A model generated the notes under the pieces. It was given only the letters and a program-made list of their open reading frames with translations, made no database searches and was not told the origin of the DNA. Positions 50,101 through 62,100 of a DNA stretch of 64,000 nt are shown in pieces. Position 1 is the first letter of the stretch, and the number at the start of each line of letters is the position of its first letter. The position numbers and the translations under genes were made by a program. The stretch lies in assembly GCA_020091685.1 (NCBI GenBank), contig CM034595.1, positions 22,305,564 through 22,369,563 on the forward strand, given 5' to 3'. Source of the stretch: Lutjanus erythropterus. Its lineage: Eukaryota > Chordata > Actinopteri > Lutjaniformes > Lutjanidae.

Positions 50101-53100
50101 AGTGTTGGACTGAAAACTCAAAAATACTGTGATATTGTGAGAACTCACGGGTTCCAGCCCAGGTCCTGCTGGTTAACATAGAGAATTCCTGCTCGGGACA
50201 CAGTAGCAGGAGTGGCCGTCCTTAGGTGACTGATTTCAAACACCAGTCTCATGGAGGAAGTGAGAGGCACACGTTCATTACTGGCCAGAGTCAGGACCTA
50301 AAAGATGTTATGAAGTATCATGGGTTCCACTTATCGCAACATTTGAATGGTCAACATGACAGACAAGACTCTACCCAAACGATAAGGAAAACACTTTCAT
50401 ATCTCATCGGGTTTGACAGACTTGCTTTAGAATATTTCAAAGGCACAAGATCACTGTGACATGATTCATTGCTCTGGAAAAAGACCTCCAAGTACTCGCA
50501 CACCAGGAAGTGATTGCTGAAGGAGGGGGAAAGAAACATCTTTTTCTATCTATACCACCTTGGTTGCTATGTGTTGCACAATAGTGTATGAGTGAACAGG
50601 AGGGAGGTACCTTGTTGTCATCCATCACTGTGTTGAGTGATTCAATCCACATCGGATCAATGTCTCCATCCAACACAATCCACTTAGGTCCTATGTGGGA
50701 GATGTTTGCTTGCTCTCGCATCAGTGACGAAAACAAACCTTAAACAGAGATTGAAGAACACAAACAACTGAGATTACAATGTATAAGCACCTAGTATGAG
50801 CTAGCACTGGTTCATGTGTTCTAAATTTTGTTATTCTTATTCAAAACCAGCTCTGTTTACCATCTTTCCACTCTCGAGTTGCAGGATGAATAAAGCCAAA
50901 CAATTCATCTCTGTCCACTGCCTTCGGATTGAGGTCATTCCAAACAGGCTTCCTCTTCAAGTTTACATAGGTTTTATGGAGAACTCTCAATATCTGTTGA
51001 AAAGATAAATACCTCACATTTGATGTACCTTACAAAAATTAATCGAACATTTTCTGTCACAATAAGGAAATAAAATCCAACCTGGCTCTTCCCAGTCCCT
51101 GCATTTCCAAGAACAAAGACAGAATGTCGCACTGCCATGAGTTCCTCCAGCTGTACCACCTGACAAAATGAATGTTAAGAAAAACATTCTCTCATTCTGC
51201 ACTTAAAGGACCTGTGTGTAGGATTTATAGACATCTAGTAGTGGTCTTGCTGACTGCAAACACCTTTTCTCACTTTCCCCCTTCAGTGTGAGTAGGAGAA
51301 ACTACGTTGGCTGCAAAACTCATGAAAAATGTCCAAGGCCATATCTAGAACCAGTCTTTGGTTTGTCTATTCTGGGATAACACAAACATGGTGGTGCAAA
51401 ATGGCAGCCTCCATGAAAGAGGACCCTCGCCTGCTGTAAACATCTCATTCTACAGTTACGAAAATGCAACAATTCTTATTTTCAGGTTATTATACGCTAA
51501 TGAAAACATACTTAAGAATAGTTTTATTCAATTTCTGCTACATTTTGCCAATAAATCCCAGAAAATCTTACACATTGGACCATTAACCATTGGCCAGGTA
51601 TAGGCCTGTCACAATAACTACTTCTGTTGGACGATATAATGATGAAATGATATTATTTATCACAATTGAGACCACTGCCACTGATATAATGATAATACAA
51701 TTGCATTATAATGGAACTACACCCTTTCAAAGAGCAATGAACCCTTAATTCATACAGCAGATGACAAGAGAACAGAAGACCCACAACAAGAAATGACAGC
51801 AAAACATGTCTCAGCTTAGCTTTTTTTTCAGCTTAGGTGCTGTCAGAAACCACTTCAGTGCCCATTTGACCTGTTTATTCTCCATATGAAGTCAAACCTT
51901 AAGCATGAAAGTCTCCTCAGGTTGAAGTCGGAGCTCCACTGTGGTCTTTCTGATTGCCTTTTCAAATTCACAGTCTCTCTCTCTCTCCACCTCCAGGCCT
52001 GGGAATAAGTCTCCCAGCAGCCCCAAGAAGATAGTCACATCCTCTGTCACAATTTTAGGCATGTTGAAGTCCCTCAATGCACGCATCAGCACCTGGGGAA
52101 GTAAAGTACACTTATGTAAGATTATGTAAGACAATGCATCTTCCTCTTGTGACTGTGAGATGACATACAAATATATATTACCTGATCCTCTGGTCTACTC
52201 TTGTCTCTTCTTCTCAGTGAACCTGCCACAACCAGAACGGACTTGACAGCGCGCAAACCCCAATCATAGTGGTCCTAATGGAAAAATTAGAGACAGTACA
52301 GATGTGAATAGTACTAAAATGTATTAATTGGTTTCATGGATCATTGTGCTCCTGAGGCATACCTGAAAGGATTAATTAGTAATGCTCTTTACTCTAATCC
52401 AATATTATGAAATATAACAGTGGGATCAAGGGCTTTTCTCCTACCTGCTTGGAGAGCAGTTCTTTGCAGAGAGTGTACAGAGTGATAAACTTCCTGGCTA
52501 AAAGCTTAGCACCACGGAAACCCTCTGCGACCAACATTATCTCACAAATAAGCTCTGTGTCAGGCACCACCATGGCACAGGGTCTACAGTAGGACACAAA
52601 CATTGCAGAAAGAACTTCATGCTTAGCTAAGGTACAATATAAACTAAATATGGCTGCCCTTGGTGCTGTCCTGGGCAACAGCCTGCCAGAGTTGCTGCAC
52701 GTTAAGGTATTAGTTTTTTGTTTTTTTTTTACTTTTCACTGCCAATATTGCTTTCAATATCAATGCCAGTACTATTTGTCTCTTTTAGCTGATTTTAGTT
52801 TACTTCTCCATTCAACTTATCTTACTTTTATTGTGATTCCATTGTGCACTGGGTTTGCATTTACTTCTTATAAACTCATTATTTATTACTCTATTGTTTG
52901 TGTTCTTATGTTACTATAATCTCTGGCACAAGAATTTCCTTTGGCATTAAGTTCTATTCAATTTAATGTTATTTTATTTTAAGCTACTGTACCATACCTG
53001 AAAAGGGCCTTGAGGTTCTCAGGTAGCTCTGTCCTGCCTGCGTAGCCTGGGTTCATGGTGATGAAAATCCCCACAGATGGCTTCAAGACAATGTCTTTAT

Positions 53101-56100
53101 CCAGGAACAGGAACCTGTGTGGTTGCATAGGGCGTTAACTCACTTTTCTTTGTGACAGCACGTAAGCATCATTTAATCAGCTTCAACTGCTTACCTTTTC
53201 TTTTTAGAGCGAATGGCATCCTGTATAGTTTTGACCTGCACTGCTACAACTGACAGAACATCCACAGCGATACGATTGAACTCATCAAAGCAGCCCCACG
53301 CTCCCGTCTGGGCCAGACCCTTGTAAATATTTCCAATTGACTGGACATAGACAAAAATTACATTTTTGCAAGCTTACTGAAACATCTCATCAAGACATAA
53401 ACTGACCAATGGGAATAATTCTGATTATGATTATGTCCATTGAATTTCACACCTTGTAGTCCATCTGTTCAGAACAGTTGAAGATGTACACCATGACGCC
53501 CATTGCTCTGCCAAGATCCTTAGTCGTCTCGGTCTTCCCTGTTCCAGCCGGGCCTGCTGGGGCTCCACTCATGGTCAGATGGAGTGACTGAGTCAAAGTG
53601 ATGTAGCACCTACATACGCCCATGGCAATAGCACACAGAGAAACACAAAAGTGCTGTTGAACTTTGTATTTGCTAATGTATTGAAACTTTATATGCATAG
53701 AGTGAAAACAGAAAAGCCGCAGGGTTACCGGTCTGTGAGGGGAGTGATAACAAGACGTGGCGTATTGCCAAGATACTCATATGAGTAAAGGAATTGAGCA
53801 TCGCAGATGTTAATGAAGCAGTGACGCTGCTCTTCATACCAACAATGTCGCAGCTGGGAAAGCCACTGGAAGGCCTGTGAGGTGGTGACCTGTGAACATA
53901 AATTACTGCTTTAAAGAGATCATATGTCACACAAAATATGGTAAAAATGAGCAGCAGGTTAATAATTTGTCTTAGTCCAAGCCTATAGTCTATATTTTAG
54001 TCTATACATTTTAATGAAGTGAAGGCAGAATCTACACTGCTCTTATTCAGGCTTGTCATGTTATTTTAATTGCTAACTCAAATTTTTAGGAGAATTTTTT
54101 TGTTGCTGTATATATGTTGCAAATAGAGAATAGAACTGTTTCCATAGGAGTTGTGATTTTCATTTTATTATATTCAAACCATAGAAAAGCAAATTTTAAG
54201 TTATTTTACACACCTATGATGAGTAAAATGTGTTATAATACCAACATTAGCTCAATCAGATGAAAAGGATTTCCTGATTGACGGGATGCTTTAATTGTCA
54301 TTACCTTCTGAGTAATGAGGCTGCCAACAATGTCTCTAGCATGGACATCAATAGTGCATATAGTCATGATCTTCTGCCTGTCGCCTGAGCTCAGCTCTCC
54401 CAGCAGCATGCCAATCAACAAGTTCAGCTGAGAAATCTGGACAGAAAACAGATTCAAAGCAATGCTGAGAAAAATAAACAGAAGTTAAGACAAGAGCACC
54501 TATTTAAATTCACACAAGTGGCAACAATCTAATATAACATTATTTTGTTCAAATTTCCTGTCTCGCTTGTATTGCTAAGTATTCCAAGTCATTAAAAGTA
54601 GATACAACTGCATGACAACAACATACACAGTCTGTATATGAATGCTGACCATGTGGATGATTTGACAGAAATGCTGTCAAACACTAGTCAAGGGCTAAGA
54701 CTTTGAAGACAATCAGAAGTTGTCTTGTCTTCTTGTTTTGACTAAAACATCACTTGTTACGAGTCCTGCATGACACCAGATCTAATCAGTGCAGCACAGA
54801 GTGAAGGGAGAGAGAGATTATTCAAACAGCAACCAAGGGCACGCTAACCTTAAATAGTGCTGATGAAACTGACAAGAGTGATAAAACAGCTGCGAGTAGC
54901 GCTCACAACGAGGCTCTACAAACTCAGCTTAGGTCACTGACTGATGTGATTATGACGGCGTTATGGAAAACATGTCCATCGTCTTAAGCAACTGCCACTT
55001 CACTCAGAGTTTATACACAAATCAGTTTAATGCAATTCTATTTTTACGTTTAAATATATATACCTGTATATGTAATGTAATGTAAGGTCATAAATAAAAT
55101 AAAATGAAAGCTATAACTATTTCCTAAAATTAAATCTGATCGTAATAATGCATTTTACACCAACTGTCAATTAGCACATTAACTGATGTTATGATAAAAT
55201 TGATAGTAATAGAAACATTTGTTTATGTAATTTCTGAGGCCATGGTTGGTGTTGTTGTTGTACTGGATCCTAATTTTGTAAGGAGTTATTCTTATTTCAA
55301 AATATAGCATAAACCTAGCAAAATTATGGTCTAATTCAACACATCATAATTTGTAATGCACTGAAACCATACCCCTCTGCCAATGAACAAGATTTCTTTA
55401 AGTTATCTTTAACTGTATCTGTCAAATTTATGTGGCCCAATATTTTTAAACGATGCTTCAGCAGCCTCAAGATGAGGTCTTTAAACACTATGCCTCTTGC
55501 CAAAATTCCCCATTAAGCGAATGTTTACATAAATGTTCCTTGTTATTTGGGTCTTGGTCATCTTTTCTAGCCAACCACACCGTCATTAATTGAAATCTAT
55601 TAGTGTAAGTGTGTTAGCACATCTCATATAACATATCATAAAAACAGACCTGTTTCTTGTTGTAGTCCTTTAGTGCAGACTCAAATCCTTCCTCCAGTCT
55701 TTTAAACACGAGCTCCATGTCATTGGTCCACCAGATCTGAGATCCAGTGAGAGCCACTTGGGCAGGGAAGTCGAGAATCCACTGCTCTCTGGGCTTGTCC
55801 TCATACACGGACACAGCCTCAGACAGGTGACCCCTGACGCATTCTTTCATAGACTCCTCCAGACACGTAAGCCATGTCTCCACCTAATGTTAAGTATTTT
55901 TGCCATCAGTTAGGGTCATTTTACAAAATGTGAAATGTAAATTCAGATTCTTTGACCCTGAATGAAATCTTACCGGCCCAAAACAGTGACATTCAGTCTG
56001 GAATGGGACATATTCTCTCTCTTTGCTGTACATGCCTACTGCAAGTTTAGGATTATCCAGCTGTTCGTTTTTGGCAAAATCAAGATCTGACATGCTGTCA

Positions 56101-59100
56101 AATAATTTCGAGAGGTGGGCAGTCACCTACGAAAGACAGAGACACAGTGTCATTATTTTTTCTTATGACAGGTAAAGTGGTGAGATCGTGGCACTGGATA
56201 AATACTATAAGCAAAAATGAAGGGAAATGCTACATAAATGTACCTCTCTGGGACGACTCCCTTTAGAGAGGATGTCCAGCAAGTCTGCACATGAAATAAA
56301 GTAGAACCGTGGAAAGGCAAGTCTCTTTGTCTCCAGATATTCAGCAAGAGCTTTTTCACACAATGCCAGTCTGTTAAATGAAAGAGAGAGTATGGGAATA
56401 GTTAACATAAACCATTAGAATGTGAGACGTACAAAAAAAGTGTAACGTGATAAAAAAACAAACCTTTTCTGTAGATCCTCTAACGTCTCAAGCAGATGAG
56501 GTTTGTTGGTGGCCTCAATAACATTTTTAGTCTTAGAACTGTCCAACATTAACTCCTGAAAAAGACAAAATCTCCACGTTTACAATGCTGAGAACAGTGG
56601 GATTTGCTCAACTACGTGACTGGCATATTAGTGCAGACCTGAAATTCTGCATCTATCGCTTGGAATCTGTGTGCATCTGCAGGCAGCTGTTGGCGGATGT
56701 CATCACAGCCTTTGAAGATGCTCTCTAAGTAGGCCCATGTCCTTTGGACCTCCATCCAGACCATCAGCACAGAGTCAGCCACAGTCAGCTGCTTCTGTAG
56801 TTCCACTACCTGGAACTGAAAGTGATCTACATGCTTGCTCTGAAAGACGCCCTGGAGCTGTACCTTGAGGATGAGAAAACAGAGACATAAGTATAGCCAT
56901 ATCAAAGGGATTTGGTCTAATGTAAGATTCAAATACACCTACTTCCACATAATCTGAGGCAAGAGAAAGTCCTTCCGTGTTGACTTTTAGAAACAGTTCT
57001 GATTATTTGAAGTGGGATGTATGGGGTACTTATCTATAATTAGTTTAAGTGTATGCTATATTTAGAATATTTTCTCTGCTTTACCTTGCTGTCAGACTGA
57101 CTTTTCTGAGAAACGGCTGTCATATAAGCTAAATATTGCTCTCTTGCTCAACCAGACTCCATTCCCAAAAATCCGTAATTTTATCTTGCAGGACACAAGA
57201 GTTCTCAATCGATTAGTTGTTTGTGTTATTGTGTGACTCTGATGAATACCAACTAACTGTCTAAGACACAGAGGTCAGTAGATTTCGCAAACAAACTAAC
57301 CAATCGAGGCAGCTGAGACCCACAAAGCCAATGTCTGCCAACTACTGTAAGTAATACAGTGACTAAGGATAAATACCTCTTACAACCCCACTTCAAAAAA
57401 TCCAAACTATCCCTTTAACCTCATAACATATGTCAGTTCAATGTCAGTGCATATGAAACCTCATCAGTATGCCATGCCATAAAACAAGCGGGGGAGGGAA
57501 ACAGTCTGTTCGCACAAAGATGGCGGCACTAAAGTGGCATGACTTCTAATTGCTGGCCATAACCCCCCAATACATCTGGTGTACATGTACAAAGAGCGCC
57601 ACGGTGCAACAATGCCCAGTGTCCTAGAGCAGCTATAAATCTAAGGACTCAATAGGGACCTCTCTATTCTCAGTTGTGCTGTTAGACAGTCAGACGGGGC
57701 GGCCCCGCTCTGCACTCTCATCTCTATTCAACACTTAACTATCAGTGCTTCTCACAGACAACTGATCTTGAAAACTTGTTCTTGTGCTTTACTACCATCA
57801 TGCATTTTTCCACACAATGAAGTCACACAGTTCTAATATCAGTATGAGTTACTTCCGTATTTACCTGATGATCCTCAAGAGTTTCAATAAGTTCCTCATC
57901 ACATTTGAGCAGTGGCACAGAGGTTTGGTAATGATTTTCATATGAAAGTTCCATTGATGCCCATGTTTGACTTATTTGTGTCACAACCTGAAATTAAAAA
58001 ACGCAATGGTACCATGCCTGAATACAAACAGTCTTACAGTATTTACAATGATATTTAGTTTAGGAGCAACTTCTAAACCATACATAGTAACTGTAGCTGG
58101 TCAATGGAAACCATCCATCTCCAGTTTTAGTTATTTCAGACTAAGTGTCATTCTTTTCATCCTAAATAATCCACTTAAAGGACCACCGAGTAGGATTTAG
58201 TGGCATCTAGCAGTGAGCTTGTGCATTCGAGGGCCATATTTAGAGCCAGCATTTGGTTTGTCCATTCTGAGCTACAGGAGAAACATTGCTATACAGTAGT
58301 TGTCAGTGCAAAAGAAATAATGTTTAAAGTGAAAAACAAATCAAATCATGACATTAAAATCAAAAGCCAAATTGAAACATGGATCTGGAGAATCATGACA
58401 CCCCTTGCCAAAACGTACAGCAATACAGAGTAATGTTTAGTTTGCTAGGAAGTAACATAGCGTTTATTACTCCTACTGCATCTATATTTCACCACAGCCT
58501 TTTAAAGTACGAGCTGGCTTGTAATAATATTTTACCGGAGCTGTGTGGTCCAGTATGTTGCATATTAATTGGTCATTAAAACTAAAATCTCTCTTAATGT
58601 TGATGTGTTCAACCACAATCTATTAGTAATTGAAAAAGTACCTTCTCTATGGCCATTTCTTTGACTGCCTTGTCCACTATGTTACGAACTTCGTCTTCCA
58701 GCAAATGGAGCTGCAGAGCCAAGAGGTCCTCCAAGGTGGTGTTGTCAGTCACAGTGAACTTCATCTATTTCAAAATCAATATTTTCATAATGCAAAGTCT
58801 TAGATTTCTATCATGCAAGAAAAAATGACTTGCCCTATAGTAACACCACTACTGTGAGTACTTACGCACCTGCGTTGTTCTAATTAGCTGCACCCAGTGG
58901 CGCTCTCGTATTGCCAGGTTCTGTAGCTGACTCACGGCCCGCAATGACGTCAACAGGTTCTTTACATAAAGGTCTAACCCAGAATACACATCCCACACAC
59001 GGGCCTCTTTATCAAGCTTCCGTATGTCCTACACAAACAGAAGGTAGGTAAACATAATTAGTTATTAGGGGCATCTGTTACAAACAGCAATGGTGCATGA

Positions 59101-62100
59101 CAGCAAGACAGCAGGAGAGATGCGCTGGTGTGATGTAGCACTGTTGGTGACCTCACCTTGGCAAACCTCCTCAATTCTGCATCCATCTGGTCCACGTTTA
59201 TCTGCCTCCATTTGGTCATTGTCCAGTTTTCCACACTGCTCTGTAAAGATAAAGACAAATGCAGAGGGTCAATAGGCTGAGGGTTCTCAACGGGGACATT
59301 TAGGGGTATTCAAAGAATCAATGACAGCCTCTGAGAGGACAGTGGTGGTCAAGTTATTGCATTATTGAGTTGTTGTAGTGGTGTGATGAGGCCTTCAAAT
59401 GTATTTCTATTTCATCCAGAATAGTTACATTTAAACATACAAAAAAAATTAATCTACTTACCTGCACAAATACAACAATGTCCCACAGTTCTTTGAGGAC
59501 TGTGACCTCTCGTCTGCAGAGCTTGATGTCTCTGTAGTCAGGAATAGTAACATCAAACAGATTTGCGGATTCCTGCAGCTCTGCTACCTCTTTCTCCATG
59601 TCTCGAACTGCTTTTTCAGACTAGAAAGCAACACATGGCAACTGTTTTAGAAGGTGTACAATATAGAACAATGTATTTTAATCCTGTCAAGTAATGATTA
59701 AACACATACTTTCTCCAGACTGATGTAGGGGTGAGCTGCGCTGTAAGTGAAGGGTGCCATTACTTTGAACATCTCCCTGAATTTGCTTTGTTTTACCTAA
59801 AAAACAAGCAGCATCACTTTAATGGTCATCACTATGGGGTATACAATGCAATATCTTCAACACTGTGCACATACGATATGATTACTCTAGCTTTTTACCT
59901 CAAATGCCATGCATCGTCTTCGTAAAACCATCACTTCTGCATTCTGCATGGGTGCCACCTCATGTCTCACTTCTACAGCCAGTTTTTTGGCCCCACTCCA
60001 TTTCTCAGGAAGTTCCTAAAGACAGAATTGTTTTAATTTCTCAAAGGTCGATTGTGAATGAATTCAGATTTGTTATCACATTATTATAATTAGTACTTGA
60101 AAGTGGCAAAAAATGGGAGCATTAATCTATTCATTCCCTTACCTCCAGCTGAGAAAAGACCTGGTCTGGTATGGTCACTCCATATTGTTCAAGGAGGATT
60201 ACCGTGTCTCTCAAAGGCTCAAACATCTTGTCTGTGGCTGCCTGTCTGTCTCTGACAGCCAGCAGGTGACTCATCACTTCCACCAAGCCACGGTGGTCTC
60301 CTTTAGCCACAGGCTGTCCTAACCCTTCTACAGTGGCTCGGACAAACATCTGCAGCTCATCGAGGCTGAATGGGAAAGAATGCTTAGTGAGAACTGATGT
60401 TACAGTTTGGTCTCCATTTAATAGCCATGTAGAAATTAACTTTACCTGTTTGTGACATATGTCAAGAGGTGTTCCTTAAAAAGCCAACTCCACTTCTTCA
60501 AAGTGTTCAGGAGGCTCACTTTAAAGAACTTGGTATCAACCCGAAACCATCCACTGAACACTTGAAAGTCTTCGAGCTTTACAATTTCAGCATACAGATC
60601 CTCATAATAATCTATCTGTAAAATTAAGACCACAGCAGAGATTACAATTAAGATGCCTGCCACATATAGGTAAAATGTGATCTGTCATTTAAAAAAGTCT
60701 TTTACCTGTTCTTTGAAGTTATTGATTGTAGGCGGGCTCTCAGGGAGTGCATCTGCTCCATAAGCCTCCATCTCTTCAGCTGTAAGTACACGTCCATACA
60801 GGAGAAACTGGCTGAGAAACTCAGCCCTGTCATCTTGCCAAAGATGGGTGTAGCAGTCAAACTTTCTCTGGTAATTTATTGCTTTCTTGAGGACATTCTC
60901 CACTCGCTCCATTATCTCCTGTCTCAGGTCCAACAGATCTAGCATGTCATCCATTACATCCTGTAAGAGTTATATTACATGACAAATAACATGAGGAGAC
61001 TATTTGTAGAGGAGTACACTAACTGAGTTTAGAGAGATTAGTACTATAGAAGAGTAGGGATTGGTGTAATTTTAAAGTTTTTGACTTTAACTGACTTTAA
61101 TACCAGTTCCTGAATGATACTTTTTTCAATGCTAATTTTTTTTAAAATCCTAACTCCAAAATAGAATGCTTCTTCATTACAAAATTTTAAACAGAAATTT
61201 TACTTGATACCACCCCTAGACCTTGTAAATTTCTCAAGTTCAATTAATTAAACAACTAATAACATCCCAACCCAGTCAACTTCCCCTCTGGCACCTCTTG
61301 GACAACATCTCATGTAGCTTCCATCCACACACATTCATATATTTTGCATCCATAAGACTGGAAATAGGGACAAGTTTAAGGCCTATAAACATGTGGCCAT
61401 GGTCACTTTAGATAACAGGTGTCACTAAGCTGGCCTAACTGTCTGTTATGTGTTGTTCATGTTGTTATTGTGTGTTGTTTGTTGTCTGATGTGTACAGTG
61501 CTGTAGAAAGGAATTTGGAACTGAGAGCAAAAGTCTTTGTTTATCGTAGACTTATCCCTACTGGAGCAAAGACTTGCAAAGATTTCACATGTTTACTGTT
61601 CATATGGGACAAAGTCTGACAGACAGACATCAAAAAGTCTGCAACATTGGGACTCGTGTAGCACTAAGTAAAGATATCCCCATCTACTGAGAAACTGCAG
61701 TGTTTGGTGATTTGACTTATCTGACAAAAACAGTCAACTTGATCATGTCTTATGATTCTTCAATTTAGTAAGCCAAGCAGCTTAAAACACATGTGCTGTC
61801 CCATTCCAAACATTTTACGGTACAAAACTTTGAAATTATTTTCCTGCACAAGGGAAAAGGCAGCAGATGGTAACAGAACCAAACCACTGTAGTATTAAGT
61901 AGTACCTGGTAGCTCTCCATGCTAAGATGAGCAGCTACTCTGTTGATATTCACTGAAGTCTTGAATATGTCTCCGACCAGTCCTTCTATCAGCTCATAGA
62001 GGCCATCCCCGGCATCTCGCTCCAGTGAGGGAAGGAAGACCATTCCCGAGCACCTCAGCATCAATTGAGCCTCAAACAGAGGTGTCTGGTTTGGCCATGA

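Noticed and set aside
61765-61905. Open-frame extension past the donor of exon 61906-62238
   Set aside because: It reads through the donor GTACTA; the following residues ([15 protein letters not shown]) are intron translation, not dynein.
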